Positions 16,166 through 25,969 are shown, numbered from the stretch's first letter. The stretch is 64,000 bases of DNA from Bog-756 sp963710495 (GCA_963710495.1 CAVQAI010000016.1:1-64000), one strand, 5' to 3'. The notes: a model not told the origin generated them from the sequence alone. Translations and numbers: made by a program.

Positions 16166-16672
16166 CTACTCGGTACTGATCTTCTCGAGCCTCTCCAGGC
16201 TGGCCGTCATGGACGCAAACACCGAATTGGTCCCGTTGATCCACGCCCCGCCATCACGTAGGAGGTCCTCCGGCAAAGGGCCGTAGTCAAAGACCTCGGT
16301 GACGACGGTGGCGTCGTCACCGTCCGGAGTGAGGATGTAGCCCCAGCGGTAGCCCGCAGGAATGCCGACCTTGGATGGATCATCACCCTCAGCTCGAGAA
16401 GGGTCTCCGGGAGCGGGTTCCCAGAATATGCGCCGATCTGGCTCGAACTCCACCACATAGTTGAGCATGAGGTAGTCGTCTCCGAGCCGATGCATCTTCA
16501 TGGTGAAGGTGTCGCCCACGTCGGAGATGGGACGGTCGAGGACGGCTCCCCGGAGCATGTCGGATCCGTCGAAATCCACGTGACGTTGCGGATTCGCCAG
16601 GATCTTGAAGATGAGGGCCGCCGGTGCTTCGATTCTGCGTGACACTTCGACCGGCTTGCTTTCCGCTGCCAT
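16166..16672 (-). CDS. SRPBCC family (START/Bet v1-like) protein
   Basis: A 168-residue single-domain protein with the helix-grip fold used to bind hydrophobic ligands. The N-terminus has VSRRIEAPAALIFKILANP, the standard SRPBCC opening, followed by a D-GS-M loop and strands with FTMKMHRLG and a C-terminal long helix. Such proteins act as cyclases, dehydratases or lipid carriers; no specific activity can be read here. It stands alone, with a perfect inverted repeat about 100 bases upstream that could be its operator. Confidence 0.8.
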   Translation of the reverse strand: MAAESKPVEVSRRIEAPAALIFKILANPQRHVDFDGSDMLRGAVLDRPISDVGDTFTMKMHRLGDDYLMLNYVVEFEPDRRIFWEPAPGDPSRAEGDDPSKVGIPAGYRWGYILTPDGDDATVVTEVFDYGPLPEDLLRDGGAWINGTNSVFASMTASLERLEKISTE

Positions 16673-16774
16673 CGTCCAGTCCTCTCTTCTCTCTGCCTCC
16701 GCACTCTGCGTCTGCTCTTAAGCGCACATCAGTGCTTCATAGAGCTGGACGTTGCAGGTCCCGCGAATTCATTC

Positions 16775-16803
16775 ATCGGTCAGAGATTCACATTCTGACC
16801 GAT
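16775..16803. promoter_or_regulatory. Perfect 10-bp inverted repeat, 9-bp spacer
   Basis: ATCGGTCAGA and TCTGACCGAT are exact reverse complements separated by nine bases (gattcacat). The half-site centres are 19 bp apart, about two helical turns, as for a dimeric repressor site. It lies about 100 bases upstream of the SRPBCC gene start on the minus strand. There is no T-run on either side, so a terminator is unlikely. Operator function is inferred. Confidence 0.5.
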
Positions 16804-17348
16804 TCGAGGTATTCCGCTTTGACAGTGTTCAGCACGTGGAGCATGCCCCCGAAGGCCGATGTGGGCGAGGCAGCTCTCGCGAGCGCTGACGACACCTCGG
16901 CGTCCCACGGCACCGACCCCACCCTCCTGCCATCTCCGTGTGCGCTTCTGTCCGGTTCCGGGCACCTGTCCTCCTTGCCCGGTGTGCCGGTGGGGAGGTC
17001 TCAGACTCGACTGGTCCGGTGGAGGAACGGTCGCCCTGCGTGCTTGCGCGGGCGTGGGCAGAGGGGCATGCGTCTCGGGCCTGAGGCGTAACCATGCGAC
17101 CCGCAGGTCCGCCGGTCCCGATGCGGTCGAATTGCAGGTTGAGATCGGCAGCCGGGCAGGACCACGGGACTCAAGTGCCGTTGAGCTCCGGTCGATCAAC
17201 CAGGTATGCACCGGCTGATTGGAGAGGTGCGACCGGGCGCCTCCCACCGTCCGACACGCGCCAAGACCACATCGTCGGCGAGGACCACGACCATCTGGTC
17301 GGGTTTTGTCGGTCGGTCGACGGCGGTGACCCGGGCTCGCCGGCGGTG
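16804..17348. other. Gene-free stretch, about 545 bases
   Basis: Open frames exist on both strands, but none resembles a known protein or has a plausible start. I see no hairpin terminator or repeat. It probably holds the promoter of the L,D-transpeptidase near its right end, but no convincing -35/-10 pair was found. Confidence 0.4.
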
Positions 17349-18125
17349 ATGAGTTCACTCCCGGCCGATCGGCGCCGGACGGCTTCGAAAGCACTCGTGT
17401 GGGCCGCCGCGCTCTCGGTAGCTGCCGCGGGTACTTACGCCGGGCTGTCGATCGGTCAGATTGGACCACCCACCACGCCGGCCACCGCCGGGACGGCCGA
17501 GGAACGGCCTCCCGACCGGATCGCCCCCTGGGCGCTGGTCGCCACGGTGTCGGCGACGACATCCGTCTACGCCACCGCAGGCGGCCCTCAGCGCACCGTG
17601 ATACCGGCAACATGGTTCGGCGCGTCTTCAGCCCTTCCGGTCCTGGACCGGATTCCGGGATGGCTCGAGGTGCGCATCGCCCAACGACCGAATGGCCAGG
17701 TGGGATGGATCCGCCAAGGGTCCGCCCGATTGACCCGGACTCCCTTCCACCTGGTGATCGACCTCCGGTCGACGCACCTTCAGCTCTACCAGCGGGGTCG
17801 ATTGGCGATGGACGCCCCCGTGGGCATCGGGACCCGGCGCTACCCCACTCCCACCGGGCACTACTTCGTGGCGTTGTTCGCCACGCCGCCAAACCCGGGG
17901 TACGGGCCCTTCGTCATGGTCACGTCAGCCCACTCCGAGACCATCACGGACTGGGAGCAGTCTGGGGACGCCATCGTGGCCATCCACGGTCCGCTGGGCT
18001 CGGACCAGGAGATCGGCACGACCGGTGCCACGGTCTCGCACGGGTGCATCCGCCTCCATGACGCCGACCTGGCCCGGCTGCGCCAGGTGCCCGACGGCAC
18101 ACCCGTCGACATCGTCGATCGCTAG
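17349..18125 (+). CDS. L,D-transpeptidase (YkuD domain), membrane-anchored
   Basis: Cross-links peptidoglycan stem peptides outside the membrane (3-3 links) or attaches proteins to them. With the ATG at 17349 the protein is 258 residues: a short basic start, one membrane segment (about 14-36, ALVWAAALSVAAAGTYAGLS), an SH3-like domain (about 60-125), and the YkuD domain with the catalytic SHGCIRLHDAD near the C-terminus, containing the nucleophilic Cys, and an upstream HGPLG. The longer open frame to 17094 would add about 85 residues before the membrane segment and looks less likely. It converges with the DUF11 surface protein, 38 bases apart. Confidence 0.88.
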   Translation: MSSLPADRRRTASKALVWAAALSVAAAGTYAGLSIGQIGPPTTPATAGTAEERPPDRIAPWALVATVSATTSVYATAGGPQRTVIPATWFGASSALPVLDRIPGWLEVRIAQRPNGQVGWIRQGSARLTRTPFHLVIDLRSTHLQLYQRGRLAMDAPVGIGTRRYPTPTGHYFVALFATPPNPGYGPFVMVTSAHSETITDWEQSGDAIVAIHGPLGSDQEIGTTGATVSHGCIRLHDADLARLRQVPDGTPVDIVDR

Positions 18126-18163
18126 CTGTTCTGCCCGGCGCTCGGGCGGCACCCCTGGCCCTC

Positions 18164-21100
18164 CTACCCCGTCACGGGTACCGACAGGCCGACGACCGGC
18201 GAGACGCTGGCGACCGGCGCGGCGGCTACCGGGACAGGACCGGGTGACGGACCGGGTGCCGGACCCGGGGTTGCGACGACGATGGCGGCGGTGCTGATCG
18301 ATGCCGAGGCGGTGGTGGCCAGGGATGGGTCGCTCTCCTGGCTGGTGAGCACCGAGGCAATGTTGACCACGGTGCCGGCGCCGTCCACGCCGGCAACGAT
18401 CGTCAGGATTGCTCCCGCACCCGGGGCCAGATCGCCCACCGTCCAGATGCCGTTGTCTTGGTCGTACAGCCCCGATGTCGCCGACGCACTCATGAACGTG
18501 AGGCCCGGAGGGAGCACGTCGGAGACAGTGGGGGCAAACGCGGTCGACGGGCCGGCGGCGGTAAGCGTGACGGTGTAGGTCACGGTCGAACCCACCATCG
18601 GGGTCGGGTTGTCCACGGTCTTGGTGATCGAGAGCCCGGACACGTGGGCCAGCGGCAGGATGGTGGAGCCCGAGGTCGTCCCGGTGAGTGTCGTCGCCGA
18701 TTCGACCACCACGGTGTCGACGACGGCGTCCGACGGATCAGACGGCGGAAGGACCCCGTCGATCGTGATCACGTCCGTCGCACCGGCGGGAATCGTCCCC
18801 AGGTCGCACGACAGCGTGCTGCCGTCCACGGTGCACGTCCCGGCACTGGTGGTGAACGTGGCACCGGTCAGGCCGTCGGGTAGCGGGTCGGTGAGCACGA
18901 CGTCATCGGCGGGAACCGCCCCGTTGTTGGCGATGTCGATCGTATAGCTGACATCTCCGCCCGCCGTAGCCGTGCCGGTCGCCGCGGTTTCGGTGGTGTC
19001 GATCGCGGTGGATGCCGTGACGGTGACCGGTGCCTCGGCCGTGTTGTTGCCCGGGACGGGGTCTTGCGCCGGGGCGGACACCGTCGCCACGTTGGTCATC
19101 ACCCCCGGTGGGGCGCTGAGGTCGATCGTCCCGACGATGGTGACGGTCACCGTGGTCGCGGTGGTGACCGTCCCGAGGTCGCACACGACCGGTGGGCTCT
19201 GTGTGCAGGTCCCCTGGGTCGAGGTGACCGAGGAAAGGATGAACGAGTCGGGGAGGGGATCCGTCACGACGGTGTCGGTGGCGGCCGACGGCCCGCCGTC
19301 GCTCACCGTGAGCGTATAGGTGAGCGCGCCGCCCACCGAGACCGTCGGCGCCGACGCGGTCTTGGTGATGGCGAGATCGGCGACCGGAGCGCTCGATTCC
19401 GATACGTTCGCCTCGTTGGCGGCGGCGTCGGGGTCGGCCGTGTCGGACGACACCACCGCACTGTTGGACAGCGTGTTGGCCGGGAAGAGGCTCGCCAGCG
19501 TGGTGGAGATGGTGATGGTGGTTCCGGACGCGGGACCCAGAGTCCCGAGTTGACACTGCACCTGGTCGGGTTGGACGGCGCACGTCCCGAGTCCGGTGGT
19601 GACGGAACCGATCGTGAGCCCGGACTGGATCGGGTCGGTGACCACGACACCCTGGGCCGCCGAAGGACCGGCGTTGTTCACGGTCAAGGTGAAGGTGGCG
19701 GGCCCCCCGGGCGTGGGCGTGGTCGGTGAGACCGACTTGATGATGGACAGGTCAGCGCTCGGCGCCAGGTCGGTCACCGTCGAGGCCGAGTTGTTGGCAT
19801 CGTTCGGGTCGGGGGTGGTCGAATCGACCGTGGCGGTGTTGACCAAAGGCACCAGGGCCGTCGGGCTCACCGTGGCGTTCACCGTCACCGCCGCAGTGCC
19901 ACCGTTCGCCAGGGTGCCCAGGCTGCACGAGACTGCGCCGGCCACCGTGCAGGACCCTGCCGTCGACGTGACCGAGACCACGGTCAACTCGCTGGACAGA
20001 GGATCGGTCAGCACCACGTTGTCGGCGGCCGCCGGACCGGCATTGGCGACGTTGAGCGTGTAGACGATCCCGGCTCCGGGCACCGCCGGGGACGGCGAGG
20101 CCGACTTGGTGACGGAGAGGTCGGCGATCGCCGCGACCGGCGTGTTGGTGGTGTTGCCCGGATAGACGAACGCTTTGTTGATCGTCTTGGCCGTGTAGTT
20201 GAGGGTCGCCGTGTTGGCGAGGGCGGTCCCCGACGCGGCCGGGTCGATGGTCGCCTTGAAGGTGACCGAGGTCGCATCGCCGGGGTTGAGCGTTCCGCCC
20301 ACGGATCCGTTCGCACCGCTCCCCAACCGGAACGTCACCGTCCGGGTGCCGCCGTTGAGCTCGGCCTGATCGTCCCCGGTGACATCGGACTTCGGTCCGG
20401 CGTTGGCCCCACTGGCCACCATCAGGGAGCCCGCCACGTAGGTGACGTTCGCCGGCAGCGGGTCCTGCGCCACCACTCCGACGGCGGCGTCCCCCCCGTT
20501 GTTGGGGTAGTTCAAGGTGTACTGAAGTGTGTCACCGACCTGGGCCGGGTCGTGACCCTGCAGATCGGTGACCGATTTGGTGATCGGGGGAAAGTCCGGG
20601 GCGTAGAGGTCGATCTGGGAGGTGACCGCCCCGGGGAAATAGACATCGCCCGTCGTCGACAGCCCGATGGTGGCCGACGTGGCGCCGTTGGGAATGATCT
20701 TGCTGACGTCGACGGTCTTCAGGTCGAATCCCATCAGGTTGGGAAAGTTGGGATTGCGGGTCGTGACCGGAAATCCCAGGTTGGTGTCGTCGGCGTTGAA
20801 GAAGTTGGTGGCCGGATTCAGCGCATCGGTGAGCTTCGTGCCATTGAGGGTCATGGAGTCGCCCGTCGTACCCAGGTCCCCCTCGTAGGCCACCACCCCC
20901 AGCTGGGCTCTGACCGCGCCGAAGGGTGGGGCCAAGAAGCCGCTCAGGGAAATGGAGTCCGCCGGTCCCGGCTGGACGTAGCTGAAGCCGTTGAAGACGG
21001 TGAGATCGCGGAGCGGTAGGGCCGGATTGCGGTAGGCGACGATGAGCGACCACCCGGCGTAGCGGTCCTGGCCCGTGGCGCTCTGGACGTTTGCTCCCCA

Positions 21101-21883
21101 GTAGGTACCGGAACCCCCGGCCTGCACCAGCGACGTGACGTCGGCGAAGCTCTGGTATCCCCTTCCGGCGTCGAAACCGGTCCCGTCGTAGAACGACGAG
21201 GCACTGATGGTCTGGTAGCCCGTTGTCGGCGTTTGCAGAGACATCAGCTGGAGTAGGGCCACGTTGGAGGTGGCGGCGGCCCCGTTGGCACCGGCGGTCC
21301 GCCGGGCACCCCAGTACAGGCCGGCGAAGAGCACGGTCGATCCTTGCGGCAGCGCCACCGTCGAGCTGGACGAGTCGAACGTCGACGGGTCGGCGTCGGC
21401 GTCGAGGAAGGCCATGCTCCAGTTGTTGTTGTTCAGGTTGGGTCCTTGGCCCAGCTGGGCCTGGGTACACCCCGGTGTGATCGTCGGGCAGGTGAGCAGC
21501 GTGTTCCCGAAGACGGCGACGGCCCCATTGTCCTGCGTGTGGAACACCGATGTGAACGGGACGATCGGGGAGGCTGACGCCGGACTGGCACCGATCGGGA
21601 CGGTCGAGGCGGACACCAGGGCCACCATCCCGATCAAGGAAGCCCACCGTCGGGTGCGCCGGGACCGCCGCGAGCCTCGACTGACCGACCGGGACCTCCA
21701 CGATCCCCTCCGCCTCGTCGCCTGCTCGGGAGCCACTCCCGCCGCCCCACGTGGCCATCCGGGCCCCAGTGCCGATCCCTTCCGGCCCACTCGGGAAGAG
21801 AACCCCCTCGGTGGTGGTTCGGTGAGCAGCGAGGCCCGGGGCTCATCGAATTCCGGGCTCGTGCGAGGTCTCGCATGGCTCAT
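18164..21883 (-). CDS. Large secreted DUF11-repeat surface protein
   Basis: A 1239-residue exported protein. The ATG at 21883 has a GAAAGG binding site just upstream. A long Arg-rich N-region (to about residue 80) precedes a hydrophobic signal core (ASLIGMVALVSAS) and an Ala-Ser cleavage region near residue 105. A beta-rich domain of about 350 residues follows, then six repeats of about 110-120 residues of the DUF11 type, each opening like ADLSVTKSASPSP and containing NAGPAAADNVVLTDPL and LGTL. Most repeats carry a cysteine pair. The C-terminus is Pro/Ala-rich and ends in SVPVTG with no membrane anchor. Such proteins form extended cell-surface stalks. No sortase signal is complete, so how it is held at the surface is unclear. 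Confidence 0.85.
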   Translation of the reverse strand: MSHARPRTSPEFDEPRASLLTEPPPRGFSSRVGRKGSALGPGWPRGAAGVAPEQATRRRGSWRSRSVSRGSRRSRRTRRWASLIGMVALVSASTVPIGASPASASPIVPFTSVFHTQDNGAVAVFGNTLLTCPTITPGCTQAQLGQGPNLNNNNWSMAFLDADADPSTFDSSSSTVALPQGSTVLFAGLYWGARRTAGANGAAATSNVALLQLMSLQTPTTGYQTISASSFYDGTGFDAGRGYQSFADVTSLVQAGGSGTYWGANVQSATGQDRYAGWSLIVAYRNPALPLRDLTVFNGFSYVQPGPADSISLSGFLAPPFGAVRAQLGVVAYEGDLGTTGDSMTLNGTKLTDALNPATNFFNADDTNLGFPVTTRNPNFPNLMGFDLKTVDVSKIIPNGATSATIGLSTTGDVYFPGAVTSQIDLYAPDFPPITKSVTDLQGHDPAQVGDTLQYTLNYPNNGGDAAVGVVAQDPLPANVTYVAGSLMVASGANAGPKSDVTGDDQAELNGGTRTVTFRLGSGANGSVGGTLNPGDATSVTFKATIDPAASGTALANTATLNYTAKTINKAFVYPGNTTNTPVAAIADLSVTKSASPSPAVPGAGIVYTLNVANAGPAAADNVVLTDPLSSELTVVSVTSTAGSCTVAGAVSCSLGTLANGGTAAVTVNATVSPTALVPLVNTATVDSTTPDPNDANNSASTVTDLAPSADLSIIKSVSPTTPTPGGPATFTLTVNNAGPSAAQGVVVTDPIQSGLTIGSVTTGLGTCAVQPDQVQCQLGTLGPASGTTITISTTLASLFPANTLSNSAVVSSDTADPDAAANEANVSESSAPVADLAITKTASAPTVSVGGALTYTLTVSDGGPSAATDTVVTDPLPDSFILSSVTSTQGTCTQSPPVVCDLGTVTTATTVTVTIVGTIDLSAPPGVMTNVATVSAPAQDPVPGNNTAEAPVTVTASTAIDTTETAATGTATAGGDVSYTIDIANNGAVPADDVVLTDPLPDGLTGATFTTSAGTCTVDGSTLSCDLGTIPAGATDVITIDGVLPPSDPSDAVVDTVVVESATTLTGTTSGSTILPLAHVSGLSITKTVDNPTPMVGSTVTYTVTLTAAGPSTAFAPTVSDVLPPGLTFMSASATSGLYDQDNGIWTVGDLAPGAGAILTIVAGVDGAGTVVNIASVLTSQESDPSLATTASASISTAAIVVATPGPAPGPSPGPVPVAAAPVASVSPVVGLSVPVTG

Positions 21884-22645
21884 CCCTTTCCCATCGTCCC
21901 AACGTGCGCTCGACTTGAGCCTGCCCGCCGGCCTCGGCCAGCAACGAGCAGCATCGAGGGTCATCGGGCGTTTCTCCGAGGACCTTCCTGTCCTGAGACC
22001 GTCCGAGGGTGAGCCCCGACACCGTCCACCTCGACGCGGTCGGAACGTCCTCCCCCGCGCACGAACCATTTCCTTCGGGCCCGATCACGCTCGCCCCCGA
22101 CCGGAGGCGTCTCACGACGTGGGACCTCGAACTCGGGCCATGGCGGATCCGGAACATCCCGATGCCCGCGGGAGCCTTCGGTCCGAAAGGATCGGCCGTG
22201 TTTGCGTCACCCTCGTCCAGTCGGTAGAACGGCCGACGACATCCACCTGACGTCCGGCGGCAGTTTGGCGGTGGCCATCCACCGGGGGCACCCAGGGGCG
22301 CGGTGGCAATGAACGGCTCGATGCCACCAGCCCCTTCAACCCTCGAGATTTGGACAAGAGGATCGAGCAGCACGATCATGATGACGACCGACCGCGTCAC
22401 CCTCGTCTCAGAGAACTCATCCGGGCGAACACCCATGCCAGCTCCAGCCAATCCCACGACCCTCCGCCGCCTCATGAGCGAGGGTTTACGGCCGTCGGGT
22501 GGAGGCGCCGACGACGGGGCACGCCCGGCGGTGGGGGCCGACACGACCGGTTGCCGGGGCCATCCTGCTCCGCACCTGCTCGGAATGGCGCCGGGAAACG
22601 GGTCGATGGAAATGCAACCAGGCGATCGAACATCGGTTGAATAAC
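21884..22645. other. Gene-free stretch, about 760 bases, between divergent genes
   Basis: This region separates the DUF11 gene (minus) from the membrane-protein gene (plus). Open frames on both strands show no recognisable protein. I saw no riboswitch consensus, strong hairpin terminator or long repeat. It must contain at least one promoter for each neighbour, but none could be assigned with confidence. Confidence 0.4.
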
Positions 22646-24356
22646 GTGACGCGATCGTCGGGCACCACCCAGATTCCCGAAAGCGGAGTCCGACCGTCGA
22701 CCAGACGTGCAACGGTCCCGACCTATCGATCTTGGGTCGTGGCACGGGCCAAGACGCTCACCGTTGTCGTGCTCGTCGCGTTCCCCTTGGCCTACGGGGC
22801 ATTGAGCCTCCACCTCGGCCAAGATGCCGGATGGGATCTCCAGAACTATCACTACTTTGATCCCTATTGGCTATTGGTCAACCATATGCGGGACATCATG
22901 CCCGCCCAGTTGCAGACCTATTACAGCCCGATACTGGACATTCCATTCTATGTGTCCGTCAACCATTTTCCGCCCCGACTCGTCGGGTTTCTCCTCGCCG
23001 TCATCCAGGGGATCTCATTTCCGATCCTCTACTTCATCGGCCGTCACTTCACTCGGAGGCGTTTGCTCGCCCTCGGTCTGGCCGGCCTGGGCATGCTGAC
23101 AGCAGGTGCGCTTTCCGAAGTGGGCACCACCATGGGAGATACGTTGATCGCTCCCTTTCTGCTCGCAGCCATACTGATCGCGCTCGAATTCTCTGGACGG
23201 AAACAGAGCTCATCGTCCTCATCCCGTCCCGGTGGCCGTTCTGATCGTCGTCTCCGGGGTACTCGCCGGTATTGGCGCCGGCTTGAAGCTGTCCGGCTTG
23301 CCGATCGCCCTCGGTGTCGCCATTGCTCACCCCCTCGCCGCAAAAGGAGCCGTCCGACGCCTCAGCCACGGACTCTATGCAGGATGCGGGATCGTGGCGG
23401 GGCTGCTGATCAGCTATGGCTGGTGGGGCTACGAACTGGCCAGCCGGTATGGCAATCCAGTTCTCCCCTACTTGAATCAGCTGTTTCATTCGCCGTATGC
23501 GCCCTGGCTGTTCAACAACGACACTCGTCGCCAACCACACGGGATCGTGGACATCTTGTTCTATCCAATCATCTGGACCCAATACCCTCGCCGGGTCGGT
23601 CCGATCATCTTTCTCGAAGCATCGCTCCCCTTCCTCGAGGTGGTGCTGCTAGCGCTCATACTGCTGTCGGGAATCTTTGCACTCTCCACCCGGACCCGCT
23701 TTGCGCTTTTCGACAACAAGAGACAGCGCTATCTCATGCTCGTCATCGTGGTGAGCTACTTCCTCTGGGTGATCGAGTTTGGCATTTACCGGTATCTCAT
23801 CCCCATCGATATGCTGTCTTTTATCGCGATACTGGTCTGCCTCCAAGCGATGACACAACGAATTCCGTGGCCGGAACTGGCCGTGCACGGAAAACTCTTG
23901 GCCGTCTTCGGCTTGGCCATGATCGTGTTCCTTTCGCTGGTCACCGAAAACACGGGGAGCTGGGGGCGCAGTCCGTGGACCCAGCACTATTTCAGCGCCG
24001 CTATTCCGTCGCGGTTGACGGCTCAACCGTCCGCCTTCCTCATGCTCGGTGACAATCCCGACGCCTACGTCGTGCCCATGTTTCCGCAACGCGATTTTTT
24101 CGCACAGGCCGGGGGGAACCTTCCGCCGACTCCCTACGTGAAACGAAGGATCATCAGGGAGCTCCAGGGCTACGGGCACGTCTACATCATCTGGTCAGAC
24201 CCCAGAGGCCGCTCGGCCAGCTACTCGCTACAGGACAACGAAGTGACGTCGCTTCACTACGGATACACCGTCGACGAGAAGTCGTGCCTCGAATTCCCGA
24301 CCGGGGTCGGAGACACAACCATCCAGTTTCACGCTTGCCAGCTGACGATGGCCTGA
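22646..24356 (+). CDS. Polytopic membrane protein, GT-C-like, frame broken near 23195-23235
   Basis: Two consecutive frames make one protein of about 570 residues with around ten hydrophobic segments. The first part has GQDAGWDLQNYHYFDPY just after the first membrane segment, a pattern of membrane-embedded glycosyltransferase-like (GT-C) proteins, and a conserved AQLQTYYSPILDIPFY. The second frame begins near 23226 with membrane helices and ends with a soluble domain of about 100 residues. The junction (about 23195-23235) contains hydrophobic sequence in the third frame as well, so more than one base may be wrong. The GTG at 22646 is my best start; it is uncertain. GC content is visibly lower than in neighbours, as for horizontally acquired surface-polysaccharide genes. 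A sugar-transfer function is a guess from topology. Confidence 0.6.
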
Positions 24357-24389
24357 CGGTCGATTTGGGGTTCCACGACCGGGACGCCC

Positions 24390-25151
24390 TCATCCCTTGG
24401 GAGGCGCAACGGGGGCGGTGACGGCCAGCCGGTAGAAGAGGAACCCGTCCTCCTCGAGGAGGTGGGCGACCTCGAAGCCGAGCGGAGGGGCCAGCTCCGG
24501 GCCGGCCAGGATGCGAGGGCCGGCGCCACCGACGAGGCGCGGGGAGACGGTGAGACAGAGCTCGTCCATCAATCCGGCCTCCACCACGTCGGCGTTGAGC
24601 CCGGGCCCACCCTCGAGCAGGACGGTACGGTACCCGGCTCCGTGGAAGTAGTCGAGCGCCCGGCGCGGATCGACACGGTCATCCCCGGCCACGACGAAGT
24701 CGGCGACCGTCTCGCCGCGCCGGTGCGCCCCTTCGTCGGAATTGCCGGTCGTGATGACGATCGGACGCGCCTCGGCATCGGTGAAGAACGGGGACGACCA
24801 ATCGAGGTTGGCCGACTGGGTCACCACCGCGATCGGTGGCACCGCGGTCTGTCCTCTCGTCTTGCGCTGCCGACGGTGTTCGTCATCGAGACGGACCGGG
24901 CCGTATCCCTCGGAGCGGACGGTGCCGGCACCCACGAGGACCACGTCGGCCAAGGAGCGGAGAGTCCCGAAGACCCGTCCGTCGGCGGGCCCGCCCAGCA
25001 GGCCGGACCGGCCGTTGACGCTGATGGCTCCGTCGAGGCTGGAGATCATGTTGCAGCGGACGAAGGGCCGGTCGTCACCGACCCCGGCTGGGATGGCATA
25101 GGCGGCGGCCGTCTCCACACCGGCGACCGGCTCTGGCAGGAGGGCCCTCAT
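24390..25151 (-). CDS. RibD C-terminal domain / pyrimidine reductase family protein
   Basis: A 253-residue protein with the dihydrofolate-reductase-like fold of the RibD reductase domain. It shows CNMISSLDGAI near the N-terminus for substrate and NADPH contacts, LADVVLVGAGTVR, and LLEGGPGLNADVVEAGLMDELCLTVSP in the second half. The deaminase half of a bifunctional RibD is absent. Stand-alone members reduce flavin or pterin precursors or related substrates; the true substrate here is unknown. It converges with the membrane protein on the other strand. Confidence 0.85.
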   Translation of the reverse strand: MRALLPEPVAGVETAAAYAIPAGVGDDRPFVRCNMISSLDGAISVNGRSGLLGGPADGRVFGTLRSLADVVLVGAGTVRSEGYGPVRLDDEHRRQRKTRGQTAVPPIAVVTQSANLDWSSPFFTDAEARPIVITTGNSDEGAHRRGETVADFVVAGDDRVDPRRALDYFHGAGYRTVLLEGGPGLNADVVEAGLMDELCLTVSPRLVGGAGPRILAGPELAPPLGFEVAHLLEEDGFLFYRLAVTAPVAPPKG

Positions 25152-25450
25152 GCGGCGTGCCCCCTCGCTGTGTCATCCCGGCGGGCGATGCCCCATTCTG
25201 GCGCGGACGGAGAACGAAGGACGAGCGGAGACAGGAGGCGAGACACAGGCGGCGGAGGTGCGTTGGTCAGCACTCCATCCGCGGCGCAGGAGGTGGTGGT
25301 GCTATCCCGACGAGCACCTCTTCGAAGTCGAGGACGCTCCCGCCGCCCCAGCCCACACCTGACGGTCCGGCCGGGCCGAACCCCACTGCCGGACACCCGC
25401 GCTTCAGACGCCGGGTAGGCGAAGTCCGGACCCCTCGGGAAGGGCGAGGC
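25152..25450. other. Intergenic region with a doubtful 34-codon frame
   Basis: No clear gene. A plus-strand frame from a GTG at 25258 to 25362 encodes 34 residues including RRRRWWCYPDEHLFEVED, which looks more protein-like than most random frames but has no clear binding site and no family I know. The rest is purine-rich on the plus strand without evident structure. Confidence 0.25.
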
Positions 25451-25933
25451 TCAGACGTCGGTGAGCGCGGTCTCCGTGATGCCGAGAGCTCGGAGGGTTC
25501 GGCCCAGCCCGAGAAAGGCGCCGAGGCAGATCGTGAGGTCGAGGACCTCGGGGTCGGAGAAGGACTGGCGGAGACGCCCGACGAACGCGTCGTCGATGCT
25601 CAGATGATCCACGGCGAAGCGCTCGGCATACTCCATGGCCAGCTGCTCCCGGACATCGCACCCGGCACCGTCGCCGTGCGTGGCGACGTGGCCGTAGAAC
25701 TCCTCGGTCAGGCCCTCCGCCTTCACGCTGTCGGCCCGGAACGCCAGGCATACCGTGCAGTCGTTGAGCTGGGCGATGCGCATCCGGGCCGCCTCACGCA
25801 CCCGGGCGGGAAGGATGCTCTTGTTGTAGGCGGCGTCCACCAACCGGTTCACCGCCGCACCCATCTCCGGTCGGAGGGACCAGATCTGGACGGCATCGCC
25901 ACCCTCCCCCTCGGGAACGTCCAAACGGGCCAT
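25451..25933 (-). CDS. Carboxymuconolactone decarboxylase / AhpD-like protein
   Basis: A 160-residue all-helical protein. It has the redox-active CxxC in LNDCTVCLAFRAD, with a downstream AMEYAERFAVDH segment carrying the conserved Glu and His of AhpD-type thiol reductases. These proteins reduce peroxiredoxin partners or act as alkylhydroperoxidase-like enzymes. The ATG at 25933 is preferred to a TTG one codon earlier. It lies 36 bases after the Ddn-like gene on the same strand and so is probably under the same TetR-controlled promoter. That pairing suggests a redox or detoxification role. Confidence 0.85.
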   Translation of the reverse strand: MARLDVPEGEGGDAVQIWSLRPEMGAAVNRLVDAAYNKSILPARVREAARMRIAQLNDCTVCLAFRADSVKAEGLTEEFYGHVATHGDGAGCDVREQLAMEYAERFAVDHLSIDDAFVGRLRQSFSDPEVLDLTICLGAFLGLGRTLRALGITETALTDV

Positions 25934-25969
25934 CAAAAGACTCTACGCCCGCGCCCTCGGAGACGGCGA

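Noticed and set aside
16859..17218. A 119-codon plus-strand frame upstream of the L,D-transpeptidase
   Set aside because: No ribosome binding site, no family resemblance, and Cys/Pro/Arg-rich composition typical of chance frames.
18164..18190. C-terminal SVPVTG of the DUF11 protein as an LPXTG-type sortase signal
   Set aside because: It is at the very end with no hydrophobic segment or basic tail after it, and other frames beyond the stop do not supply one.
21884..22645. Possible riboswitch in the long leader between the DUF11 and membrane-protein genes
   Set aside because: No known consensus core (for example c-di-GMP, c-di-AMP, SAM, cobalamin) could be recognised on either strand.
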